Assembly: GCA_031961205.1 (NCBI GenBank)
Contig: JAVRLS010000018.1
Span: 1 to 16,086 of the forward strand
Length of the DNA: 16,086 nt
Source: JAVRLS01 sp031961205
Lineage (GTDB): Archaea; Thermoplasmatota; Thermoplasmata; Thermoplasmatales; Thermoplasmataceae
Direction: 5' to 3'
In this document: positions 1 to 5,870 of the stretch, one piece after another
Numbering within the stretch: the stretch's first letter is position 1
How the letters are laid out: the number at the start of each line of letters is the position of its first letter
Program-made: the position numbers and the translations under genes
The notes under the pieces: model-generated
Told to the model about the DNA's origin: nothing
Database searches by the model: none
What the model saw: the letters and a program-made list of their open reading frames with translations, nothing else

Positions 1-165
1 CTGAGAAGCTATTGCTGATTCTGAGTTACTTGCAGAATTAGAAGTGGAATTGTATGAAATATAACCAGAGTAACTCATCAAGGCAGGCACGGAGGCTATG
101 AATGCGATTATCCATACCACAAGTATAATCTTCCTATTTTTTATTAAGAATTTTGATAAGCTCAC
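1..165 (-). CDS. MMPL/RND-family membrane transporter, N-terminal fragment (runs off left edge)
   Basis: The minus strand reads open from a GTG at 165 to the window edge, giving 55 residues. The layout is a short basic N-terminus (LIKNRK), one strong membrane segment at about residues 13-30 (IILVVWIIAFIASVPAL) and a Ser/Asn-rich stretch that would begin an extracytoplasmic domain. This arrangement is typical of archaeal MMPL/RND transporters, which export lipids or hydrophobic compounds using the proton gradient. The reading frame is closed by a TGA a few codons upstream, and GTG at 165 is the only usual start. There is no ribosome binding site, but an AT-rich TATA-like stretch lies about 25-35 nt upstream, which fits a leaderless transcript. 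The family call rests on a short N-terminus and is an inference; a generic anchored secreted protein is the alternative. Confidence 0.55.
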   Translation of the reverse strand, partial: MSLSKFLIKNRKIILVVWIIAFIASVPALMSYSGYISYNSTSNSASNSESAIASQ

Positions 166-186
166 AAGGGATGATTTTCAATAAAC

Positions 187-205
187 ATTTAATATTTAAT
201 AAAGG
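187..205 (-). promoter_or_regulatory. TATA-like promoter of the left-edge transporter gene
   Basis: On the minus strand the sequence TTTATTAAATATTAAATG is a good archaeal TATA region. It lies about 25-35 nt upstream of the GTG at 165, the spacing expected if the transcript starts at or near the start codon. It also overlaps the end of the decayed transposase gene. Confidence 0.4.
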
Positions 206-949
206 ATTTTTTGTCAGATCTATTGGGAGAATAAATCGTTAAGAATCCACCATTATTCCTCTTAGCATAAGCTTCTTCCATATGTTCATCCGAATATTTG
301 GCTTTTCTCAGTTTAGCTGAGATCCTCTCCAGTTCCTTTCTTTAAAAACCTATTGCAGCTTTTATCGGTATCTTTTTATCGTTACAGTTTTGCGGTATTG
401 TGCGAATATATATGCAATGTTCTCTTCACCGGATACTATCCTACTTTATTATCGAATGGCAATATTCTTGAATATTGGTATTTTTTCTTCCTTTATGGAA
501 GTGTGTCTTGCTTATGTTCCCTAGAATTTTCATGAAGAACTGTTCGATAGAATTTTTTGTTCTTGGGATGGTACAGTTAGAATTCTGGAAGAACAGTATG
601 TTCTCCCATTTATCTTATGCATGCAATACATTGGATATCCTCATGGATGTGTTAATTATATCCTGATCTGTACTTTTCTGGATAACTGTTTTCACATGTT
701 CCATGAATGTGCTGCAGGATTTATGTATTGCTACCTTAGCTTTCAGCCCTTATCCTGCCTCAAGGCACATTGTATCTGAGCGGTTTCTGATATCATTGAA
801 TCAAATGCAACTCTTGTTGTCCGTTGTGGTCTGGTTCCGCTTAATATTTGGATACTTTTATTTATAGTGCGATAAAATTGGCGCTTTTTCCAGGAATATG
901 GCATCTGATATTTATAAATCTCCTGACAATTAACTGTAATTGAAAACAA
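189..949 (-). pseudogene. Decayed transposase-like gene
   Basis: No intact gene fits here, but protein-like fragments appear in order on the minus strand, joined only by frameshifts and stops. From about 949 to 743 one frame is open. A one-base shift then leads into LKAKVAIHKSC at about 715-750, followed by an in-frame TAA. Next comes IPRTKNSIEQFF at about 540-575 and then HKGRKN. The P-R-T-x-N-x-x-E-x-F-F pattern, followed by a basic G-R-K stretch, is characteristic of a group of archaeal transposases. The last fragment, at about 189-345, reads KELERISAKLRKAKYSDEH and ends at TAA 189-191. At least three disruptions are needed to join the pieces, so it is certainly not functional. The family is not resolved, and the fragments could come from two overlapping insertions. 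No terminal inverted repeats or target duplication were recognised. Confidence 0.45.
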
Positions 950-1209
950 GGAAATTAGTGAATACCAAAAATAAGGAAACTATAATAGTTAAAATAATAT
1001 GATAGAACTAAAATTTTTTGGATTCGTTCTCTGAAAAATCTGGTTATATCTTCTTTTGCGAGAACCTGAAATAAATAATGCAAAAAAACAACCTATTATA
1101 TGGAAATAATTAATGTTATAAGATTCGTTTTTTTGCGGTATATACAAATATGGATGATCTAGAATCCATTAAAGGGATAAAGAAAACAAAGTAGCCACGA
1201 AACGATGTT
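950..1209. other. AT-rich intergenic stretch with a 10-bp inverted repeat
   Basis: No gene is supported here. The one clear structure is a perfect 10-bp inverted repeat, GCAAAAAAAC at 1080-1089 and GTTTTTTTGC at 1127-1136, separated by 37 nt. It could act as a two-way T-rich terminator or be the remnant ends of a very small element. A 14-codon ORF at 1150-1194 is too short to call. Confidence 0.4.
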
Positions 1210-1605
1210 CTATGCTTTAATTTTTCTGTAAGCAGATAAACCACCTTGGATCAATAGCCGTACAATCGCAGCAATTGTAAAAAGTATTCCTATTCCCAGT
1301 GAAGAACCCCATACGATTGCTTTTACATTAAAAGAAAATGAAATAATCCCAAAAGCCGATAGAGTTATGCCACTAATAAGACTCATCATACCCGTTCTGA
1401 AAAACCAAGGATAATTTCTGTTGAAAATGAATAGAACTGAAATTCCAATTGAGATTAATGAGAATACTATGGGTAAAACAGTAGGAAGGTCTGATATGAA
1501 GTGGCCATTGTAAGATATATGGTCAGAAAGGAATACTGAGAGCAGTAGCAAAAGAACACCTATAATATAGAAGAATAAAAATTTCAAAATACCTTCAGTT
1601 TTCAT
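1210..1605 (-). CDS. Small integral membrane protein with four predicted helices, function unknown
   Basis: This 131-residue protein is almost entirely hydrophobic. Numbered from an upstream ATG at 1617, four membrane segments are visible at about residues 9-30, 46-66, 72-95 and 97-124, with a short basic tail (AYRKIKA) that probably stays in the cytoplasm. I do not recognise a family and see no catalytic motif. ATG at 1605 is preferred because the TATA-like TCTTTAAATA at 1631-1640 lies about 30 nt upstream, suiting a leaderless or near-leaderless transcript. The upstream ATG at 1617 would add four residues but sits too close to that TATA box. The gene stands alone between decayed and accessory sequence. 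It could be a relic of a larger transporter, but it has a normal start and stop and no internal damage. Confidence 0.6.
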   Translation of the reverse strand: MKTEGILKFLFFYIIGVLLLLLSVFLSDHISYNGHFISDLPTVLPIVFSLISIGISVLFIFNRNYPWFFRTGMMSLISGITLSAFGIISFSFNVKAIVWGSSLGIGILFTIAAIVRLLIQGGLSAYRKIKA

Positions 1606-1630
1606 ACTTAACCCCATTAAATGAATAGAT

Positions 1631-1640
1631 TATTTAAAGA
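1631..1640 (-). promoter_or_regulatory. TATA-like box for the four-helix membrane protein gene
   Basis: TCTTTAAATA on the minus strand is about 30 nt from the ATG at 1605, the distance expected for a TATA box in front of a transcript with little or no leader. It lies only about 18 nt from the alternative ATG at 1617. Confidence 0.35.
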
Positions 1641-1847
1641 AGTTTATCACATTCTATGCATCAATTATGTATTTTCCATTCTTATCTGTAATAATTTGCC
1701 CTTTTTCCTTAATAATTATAATACTTTGTTCCATAATCAATTTCTCCCTTCTGTTTCCCATAGAATCATGATGCTAACGCTATACTCTAGATGAATATTT
1801 TGATATTTTTACGGATATGGACCTCGAACTATTAAGATAGATTGAAG

Positions 1848-1856
1848 TGGACCGGT
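1848..1856 (-). repeat. Direct repeat of the tRNA-Ala 3' end (candidate attachment-site remnant)
   Basis: TGGACCGGT here is identical, in the same orientation, to 2641-2649, which is the discriminator base and the 3' acceptor strand of tRNA-Ala. Extending to 19 positions keeps 15 matches. The two copies bracket the protease cassette. The match is short, so this is a candidate only. Confidence 0.35.
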
Positions 1857-1940
1857 AGGTATTTGCTTATTGTTTTAAGTAATACTTTCGTTTTACAAAG
1901 ATAGTTTATCTGATCTCATGTCAATTTGCAGCCCCAGTGT

Positions 1941-2279
1941 TTAGAGTATTTCGACTCCAATAACTGCATCGTAACCTATTCCATCAAATATGATAAATTC
2001 AGGTTCTGCAAACCTTATTCCAAGCAATTGCAACTCTTTGAAAACTAGAACAGTCTTCAATTCCTTCTCCCGAGATCCAGCAATTGAGACTTCGGTATTG
2101 TAAATTTTTTTTATTATACCAAGTTTTTTAAATTTCTCTGCTAGAATTTCATTTATATAGTTCCCTTCAGCGCCAGTGTCTATTAGAGCCTCAACTTTTA
2201 TTGTGCTATAAATCCCTGATACTTCAATGAATTCGGTGATAATACCCATAAATACAGGAATCCTTAGAATTCGTTCCAC
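1941..2279 (-). CDS. Retropepsin-like aspartyl protease-family protein
   Basis: The 112-residue product has the hallmarks of a single-domain retropepsin-like fold: VEALIDTGAEGNYI at residues 29-42, with the catalytic motif Asp34-Thr-Gly-Ala, and a closing hydrophobic-hydrophobic-Gly element AVIGVEIL at 105-112. Enzymes of this clan work as homodimers, each chain giving one Asp. Substrate and role in archaea are not established. The gene follows the 87-aa gene, overlapping its end if the GTG at 2279 is used. An ATG at 2249 would give 102 residues starting MGII, which resembles how many archaeal relatives begin, and lies 14 nt after the upstream stop. Neither start has a strong ribosome binding site, so the start is unsettled. 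The two genes look co-transcribed, suggesting that the partner is a regulator or substrate of the protease (inference). Confidence 0.7.
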   Translation of the reverse strand: MERILRIPVFMGIITEFIEVSGIYSTIKVEALIDTGAEGNYINEILAEKFKKLGIIKKIYNTEVSIAGSREKELKTVLVFKELQLLGIRFAEPEFIIFDGIGYDAVIGVEIL

Positions 2280-2527
2280 GAATAAACCTGGCCCTTCTCA
2301 TCATCAACTGCAACTAGACATGACTTGGCAAGAGTCATTTTCGGCTCAAGTTTCAGATCTCCAAGTTCTGCAGTTTGTGTTATCTGAATATTGTAAGATA
2401 CTACCAGTAACCAGATTTTACTAGTTTCATTTGGTATAGCTGAGTTAATTCTAAATTTTTCAACACCAAATTCCTCTTTCAAGAAATCCTGAATTATCTT
2501 CCTTAGGTCCATCACACCCAGTTTCAT
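2264..2527 (-). CDS. Small protein of unknown function paired with the retropepsin-like gene
   Basis: This 87-residue soluble protein starts with a helical, charged region (residues 6-20, DLRKIIQDFLKEEF). It continues with strand-like segments KIWLLVVSY (about 38-46) and SCLVAVDDEKGQVYSWNEF (about 69-87). The order helix, W-x-V-x-V strand, then a V-x-x-D-x-x-G-x-V-x-x-x-x-E strand recalls small GvpO- or PepSY-like domains, but this is only a pattern impression. It is the first gene of a two-gene unit with the aspartyl protease gene and lies just downstream of tRNA-Ala. A TATA box (TTTTTATAAACC on the minus strand) is about 36 nt upstream of the ATG. An internal ATG five codons later is an alternative start. 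There is no signal peptide or membrane segment. Confidence 0.6.
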   Translation of the reverse strand: MKLGVMDLRKIIQDFLKEEFGVEKFRINSAIPNETSKIWLLVVSYNIQITQTAELGDLKLEPKMTLAKSCLVAVDDEKGQVYSWNEF

Positions 2528-2555
2528 TATTTATAAATAACTTATTGAAATTTAA

Positions 2556-2567
2556 GGTTTATAAAAA
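2556..2567 (-). promoter_or_regulatory. TATA box of the two-gene protease cassette
   Basis: TTTTTATAAACC on the minus strand is a near-consensus archaeal TATA element about 36 nt before the ATG at 2527. This predicts a transcript with a leader of about 10 nt. Confidence 0.45.
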
Positions 2568-2624
2568 TTAAGCTGCTGGTGAAATGCTCAGTAACAACCG
2601 TCTTAAGTGGCTTTGTTTTAGCAA

Positions 2625-2640
2625 TAAAAGTAAGAAAAAA
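2625..2640 (-). terminator. T-rich terminator of tRNA-Ala
   Basis: Immediately after the discriminator base the minus strand reads TTTTTTCTTACTTTTA. Archaeal RNA polymerase terminates efficiently at such T-rich non-template stretches. Confidence 0.5.
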
Positions 2641-2712
2641 TGGACCGGTCGGGGTTTGAACCCGAGGCCTCCTGCTTGCAAAGCAGGCGATCTACCGCTG
2701 ATCTACCGGCCC
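2641..2712 (-). tRNA. tRNA-Ala (anticodon TGC)
   Basis: The minus strand folds into a complete 72-nt cloverleaf. Acceptor arms GGGCCGG and CCGGTCC are followed by discriminator A. The D arm is GATC/GATC with a GG-containing loop, and the anticodon stem CCTGC/GCAGG encloses loop TTTGCAA with anticodon TGC. A 5-nt variable region precedes T arm TCGGG-TTCGAAC-CCCGA. The third acceptor pair is G3-U70, the universal alanine identity element, which confirms the assignment. No intron is present and the CCA tail is not encoded. The 3' end runs straight into TTTTTTCTTACTTTT, a T-rich archaeal terminator. Its 3' end is partly repeated at 1848-1856. Confidence 0.97.
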
Positions 2713-2752
2713 TTAACTGATGGGATTTTTTCATGACGTTATTGCGAACAGG

Positions 2753-2762
2753 CTTTAAAATT
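2753..2762 (-). promoter_or_regulatory. TATA box of tRNA-Ala
   Basis: AATTTTAAAG on the minus strand lies about 40-50 nt upstream of the mature tRNA 5' end. Initiation about 25 nt downstream would leave a short 5' leader to be removed by RNase P. Confidence 0.4.
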
Positions 2763-3041
2763 ATCGATAGTTTGATTCGTTAAATCCCATTTTAAATTAA
2801 ATGATTATTGATTATAATAAATTTTAATTTTGATATACTGGAGGTTTCAGCTATTATTCGAAAGCTGTTTCCCAGGATTTATTGCGGAATTATAAAAATT
2901 GCTGCCAGCAATGGATTACGGACCTTTACAATTCCAGCACATTATAATGATGAACGGCCATTCTAATCGCATATGATTCTTTATTCTATCAAAATATGGT
3001 TAATAGATCTGCCCCTCATTTACACAACTGGGAAAAAACCT

Positions 3042-3049
3042 AATATAAA
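3042..3049 (+). promoter_or_regulatory. TATA box of the epimerase gene
   Basis: AATATAAA preceded by an A-rich, CC-ended stretch (BRE-like) lies about 35 nt upstream of the ATG at 3081. A transcript starting about 25 nt downstream would have a leader of about 10 nt. This placement is one reason to reject the longer reading frame that begins upstream. Confidence 0.45.
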
Positions 3050-3080
3050 ATCTGAATCTATAACTGAACTGGTAGATTAT

Positions 3081-4019
3081 ATGAAAGATAAGAAAATAAT
3101 GATAACTGGCGGAGCCGGGTTCATAGGATCAAACATGGTCGAAGAATTGATAGGCGAAAACGATGTAACTGTTATTGATAACCTGAGCATAATGGATGAT
3201 AGATTCATCAGAAAATTCTATGGAATGAAGAATTTTCATTTTGAGAAGATCGACATCAAGGATAAACTAAAAGATGGAGATTATGACCTGGTTGTTCATC
3301 TTGCCGCAGATTCAGATGTCAGGAATGGGGCATCAAACCCTTTGATTGACATGAATGAAAATGTTTCAGGAACTGTTAATATTCTTGAATTTATGAGAAG
3401 GAATGACATAAAGAATATTATGTTTGCATCAAGTTCTACAGTGTATGGTGAAGCTACGGTTCTGCCTACACCTGAAAATTATGGTCCATGCATGCCAATA
3501 TCATCATACGGCGCTTCAAAATTGTCGGCTGAAGCTTTTATTTACGCCTATTCCCATTATTACGGCATAAGGGGCAACATATACAGGTTTGCAAACATAG
3601 TTGGAAAAAATTCAACCCACGGTGTGATATTTGACTTTATAAATAAACTGAAGAAAAATTCTGAGGTACTTGAAGTTCTTGGAGATGGAACACAGGCAAA
3701 ATCATATCTTCATGTGACGGACTGCATAAACGCCATGTTCTACATCTATGAAAATACCGTAAAAACCGATATTTATAATCTTGGAAATGAGGGTGTAACA
3801 AACGTTGACAGAATTGCGTCATTCGTTCTTGAGGCTATGGACCTAAAAAACACAAGAATAGTTCACAAGGGTGGAGTGAATGGCAGGGGATGGAAGGGTG
3901 ACGTTAAGCACACCGAAATGAATGTTAGAAAAATGCTCGGGACAGGGTGGAAAAACACATATTCCAGCGACGAAGCCGTAAAAAAAGCGGTTCTAGAGAT
4001 AAAACAGCAGATGATTTAA
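3081..4019 (+). CDS. NAD-dependent epimerase/dehydratase, UDP-glucose 4-epimerase-like
   Basis: The 312-residue protein is an extended short-chain dehydrogenase acting on nucleotide sugars. Residues 10-17 (GGAGFIGS) form the NAD-binding Gly motif after strand KIMIT, with the adenosine-ribose Asp in VIDN at 31-34. HLAADSDV follows at 73-80. SSSTVYG at 117-123 supplies the active-site Ser/Thr, and YGASK at 143-147 holds catalytic Tyr143 and Lys147. RFANIVG and the C-terminal GRGWKGDVKHTEM belong to the sugar-nucleotide domain. Length and motifs fit GalE-like epimerases. The exact substrate (UDP-glucose/galactose, an amino sugar or a dTDP sugar) cannot be decided. ATG at 3081 begins exactly before the first strand; an in-frame extension of 36 residues to 2973 has no homology sense. 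The gene points toward gcvT with 38 nt between stops. It probably serves glycan or lipid glycosylation of the cell surface. Confidence 0.88.
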   Translation: MKDKKIMITGGAGFIGSNMVEELIGENDVTVIDNLSIMDDRFIRKFYGMKNFHFEKIDIKDKLKDGDYDLVVHLAADSDVRNGASNPLIDMNENVSGTVNILEFMRRNDIKNIMFASSSTVYGEATVLPTPENYGPCMPISSYGASKLSAEAFIYAYSHYYGIRGNIYRFANIVGKNSTHGVIFDFINKLKKNSEVLEVLGDGTQAKSYLHVTDCINAMFYIYENTVKTDIYNLGNEGVTNVDRIASFVLEAMDLKNTRIVHKGGVNGRGWKGDVKHTEMNVRKMLGTGWKNTYSSDEAVKKAVLEIKQQMI

Positions 4020-4027
4020 AAAAATAA
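4013..4027 (-). terminator. T-rich end of the pdxT-gcvT transcript
   Basis: After the C-rich arm downstream of gcvT, the minus strand reads TTATTTTTTTAAAT. A T-run like this is the usual archaeal termination signal. It lies over the last codons of the opposing epimerase gene. Confidence 0.4.
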
Positions 4028-4055
4028 GGGGGAGGGGGGTGTGTTTCCACTGCAA
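4028..4055. repeat. Left arm of a 28-bp inverted repeat around gcvT
   Basis: G5-A-G6-T followed by GTG and TTTCCACTGCAA is the inverted copy of 5157-5184. The 12-nt and 13-nt blocks match perfectly and only the three bases between them differ (25 of 28). This arm fills nearly all the space between the epimerase and gcvT stops. Confidence 0.9.
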
Positions 4056-4057
4056 CC

Positions 4058-5137
4058 TCATTTTACGATCCTTGGCCTTGACACCTTTGCAGGATGGTCT
4101 TTCCCCCTTATATTGACAACAACATCGTTATTTTCTTTTGAAAACTCCTTATCGATGTAGCCCAGCGCTATGCCTTTGTTGAGAACCGGGGATATGGAAC
4201 CGCTTGTCACCATTCCTATTTTTTTGCCATCTTTTTTTATCTCATTTTCTGGCCTTGGTATTCCATCACTGAGTATGAAGCCCCTGAATATTTCCCTGTC
4301 ATTTACTTTTCTCTTCATAAGAGCATCTTTGCCAACAAAATTTCCGTCATTGTTTACTATGAATGATATGGAAGCCTCATAGGGGTCCCTGTTCTCATTG
4401 AAGTCGTGGCCGGAGAGAAGCATTCCCTTCTCCATCCTCAGCGTATCCCTGCAACCTAGGCCGCAGGCAAGACCGTTTCTTTTTGAAATGCTTGAAAATA
4501 ATTCTTTCCATAATTCAACAGCATATTCATTGGGAATTATGAATTCTACACCTTTTTCGCCGGTGTATCCCGTACCTGATATTATAATTTCTTTCTTTCC
4601 AGTTATCGCGTTTTTGTATTTGTAATTTTTGTAAGAGAATTTAAAGTAGCCCGGATACTCGAATCCAAGTTCTTTTAAAACTTCTTCAGATTCTGGCCCC
4701 TGCAGCGCAATGCTTGAAATCTGTGATGAAACATTGTTTATTTCAACATTATAATTCCCCTTATGGGCAAGTGCCCATTCATACATTCTCTGTGTTGTTC
4801 CTGCATTGGGAACAAAGAAGAACGAATCATTTGCCATTTTGTAAACAATTGTATCATCTATCATTAATCCATCATTGTTCAGGAATGCAGTATATACACA
4901 TTCACCTACATTCAAATTTGATACTTTTGTGGGAAACATGGAATCTAAAAACTTTGCAGCATCTTTACCTTTTACTGAAATGTCACCCATGTGTGAAACA
5001 TCAAAAATACCCACATGTTTTCTCACGGCCATATGCTCATCTATTATACCCTTATAGTACAACGGCATATCCCAGCCATTAAACTCAGTGAACTTTGCGT
5101 TCAGTTTTTCATGTTCTTCGTATAACATAGTCTTCAT
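4058..5137 (-). CDS. gcvT: Aminomethyltransferase, glycine cleavage system T protein
   Basis: The 359-residue protein transfers the one-carbon unit from aminomethylated H protein to tetrahydrofolate (or an archaeal pterin), releasing ammonia. Family motifs run in order: FNGWDMPL near residue 19; DVSHMGD at 46-52; NNDGLMIDDTIV at 87-98 with the catalytic Asp pair; ALQGPES; GTGYTGEKG; and CRDTLRMEKGMLLSGHD, the folate-pocket region. The C-terminal barrel ends with TSGSISPVLNKGIALGYI. Length is normal for the family. The start is ATG 5137, because AGGTGA sits exactly 5 nt upstream. A GTG at 5146 lies inside that ribosome binding site and is rejected. It follows pdxT so closely that the site overlaps the pdxT stop, implying co-translation. 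No gcvH or gcvP is present in the window. The gene is flanked by an unusual inverted repeat. Confidence 0.93.
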   Translation of the reverse strand: MKTMLYEEHEKLNAKFTEFNGWDMPLYYKGIIDEHMAVRKHVGIFDVSHMGDISVKGKDAAKFLDSMFPTKVSNLNVGECVYTAFLNNDGLMIDDTIVYKMANDSFFFVPNAGTTQRMYEWALAHKGNYNVEINNVSSQISSIALQGPESEEVLKELGFEYPGYFKFSYKNYKYKNAITGKKEIIISGTGYTGEKGVEFIIPNEYAVELWKELFSSISKRNGLACGLGCRDTLRMEKGMLLSGHDFNENRDPYEASISFIVNNDGNFVGKDALMKRKVNDREIFRGFILSDGIPRPENEIKKDGKKIGMVTSGSISPVLNKGIALGYIDKEFSKENNDVVVNIRGKDHPAKVSRPRIVK

Positions 5138-5142
5138 ACCTT

Positions 5143-5748
5143 TCACCTCATACCTTTTGCAGTGGAAATGTACCCCCCTCCCCCCATGGAAATAAAAAAC
5201 TCATGAACCCTGGTATCAGCAGTCAGTTCAGGATGGAATGTCATTCCGATAACGTTACCCTCCCTCACAATAACAGGCTTTCCATTAAAAGTGGCCAGAA
5301 TTTCGGACTTTCCAGCATCTTCTATTTCAGGGGCTCTTATAAAAATCCCTGGAAATTTGCCTATTCCATTTATCTCAAGATCGCTTTCAAAAGAATCTGC
5401 CTGCCTTCCATAGGCGTTCCTCTTCACTGTAATATCAAGCAAACCCATGCCATTAACCCTCTCGTCACCCGTATCCCTTGCTGTAATTATCAGGCCGGCA
5501 CACGTCGCCATGACAGGCATTCCTGCATGTGCCCTTTCGACTATGGAATCGTATATGCCGTATTCCTTTATTAGTTTGTATATCGCTGTGCTTTCGCCAC
5601 CGGGTATTATTATAGACTCAACAGCACTAACATCAGATTCCCTTTTCACGTTGACAATTTCAAGATCGGGTATTTTACGCCTTATTTTTTTAAGAATATC
5701 AATATGTTCCTGTACGTCTCCCTGAAAACCTACAACACCTATTTTCAT
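5143..5748 (-). CDS. pdxT: Glutaminase subunit of pyridoxal 5'-phosphate synthase
   Basis: This 201-residue class I glutamine amidotransferase hydrolyses glutamine and channels ammonia to PdxS, which builds PLP. All family landmarks are visible: the N-terminal KIGVVGFQGDVQEH; PGGEST at 49-54, forming the oxyanion region; nucleophile Cys83 in ATCAG; the RNAYGRQ segment at 110-116, typical of PdxT; and His172/Glu174 in FHPEL. ATG at 5748 gives the standard start; a TTG further upstream would add 18 residues without homology. A weak GGGGTG motif lies 9 or so nt upstream. The C-terminus is odd: after HEFFISM it ends in GGGGYISTAKGMR, where the four glycines are encoded by the G-rich arm of the inverted repeat shared with the far side of gcvT. 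It is the first gene of a two-gene operon with gcvT. pdxS is not in the window. Confidence 0.93.
   Translation of the reverse strand: MKIGVVGFQGDVQEHIDILKKIRRKIPDLEIVNVKRESDVSAVESIIIPGGESTAIYKLIKEYGIYDSIVERAHAGMPVMATCAGLIITARDTGDERVNGMGLLDITVKRNAYGRQADSFESDLEINGIGKFPGIFIRAPEIEDAGKSEILATFNGKPVIVREGNVIGMTFHPELTADTRVHEFFISMGGGGYISTAKGMR
5157..5184. repeat. Right arm of the inverted repeat around gcvT, inside the pdxT 3' end
   Basis: TTGCAGTGGAAA-TGT-A-C6-T-C5 is the inverted partner of 4028-4055. It lies within the last codons of pdxT, where it encodes the Gly-rich tail, and ends about 10 nt before the gcvT ribosome binding site. Confidence 0.9.
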
Positions 5749-5819
5749 AAAATATACACCCCGCACGCTGAAGATGGTAACGAATCTAGAGAATCCTGCC
5801 AACAGTCAATGGCCTCGTC

Positions 5820-5860
5820 TACAGGTAAACTGCTGTAAGGGTACATACCATTACAGGTAT
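5820..5860 (-). promoter_or_regulatory. Repeated motif in the pdxT leader (possible operator or RNA structure)
   Basis: TACAGGTA occurs twice in the same orientation, at 5820-5827 and 5852-5859, exactly 32 bp apart (about three helical turns). The second copy is also half of a hairpin, ATACC-ATTACA-GGTAT at 5845-5860, placed at the predicted transcription start. This fits either a regulator binding on one DNA face or a structured leader. No known riboswitch consensus was matched. Confidence 0.3.
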
Positions 5861-5870
5861 CATCAGCGCC

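Larger units (their letters stand above)
1618..1940. other. Intergenic stretch of about 320 nt with one possible small ORF and a tRNA-end-like repeat
   Basis: The stretch is AT-rich. It holds a 35-codon ORF on the minus strand at 1654-1761, with an AGAAGGGAG purine stretch before an internal ATG at 1731; its product would be Lys/Ile-rich. Chance is a fair explanation in such sequence. It also holds TGGACCGGT at 1848-1856, identical to the 3' end of the nearby tRNA-Ala gene, described as a separate feature. Nothing else is recognised. Confidence 0.4.
2713..3080. other. Intergenic region between tRNA-Ala and the epimerase gene, no gene seen
   Basis: This stretch of about 370 nt holds the tRNA promoter on one strand and the epimerase promoter on the other. 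A 37-codon open stretch on the + strand around 2835-2945 looks protein-like but has no start codon and ends at TAA, so it is at most a fragment of a lost gene. Confidence 0.5.

Noticed and set aside
353..666. Two overlapping + strand open frames
   Set aside because: Low-complexity Phe/Tyr/Leu-rich products opposite the decayed transposase fragments; no start signals.
1150..1194. 14-codon ORF after a TATA-like sequence
   Set aside because: Too short, TATA too close, no sign of coding selection.
2973..3080. 36-residue N-terminal extension of the epimerase
   Set aside because: Epimerases of this family start just before the NAD-binding strand, as ATG 3081 does. The extension would cover the TATA box and lacks a ribosome binding site.
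5138..5146. GTG start for gcvT
   Set aside because: Same situation: the GTG is part of AGGTGA, 5 nt before ATG 5137.
5749..5860. Known riboswitch (TPP, glycine or fluoride type) in the pdxT leader
   Set aside because: Fragments resemble parts of TPP (TACCCTT, ACCTG), but the conserved cores are not present in the right order, so no known class can be claimed.
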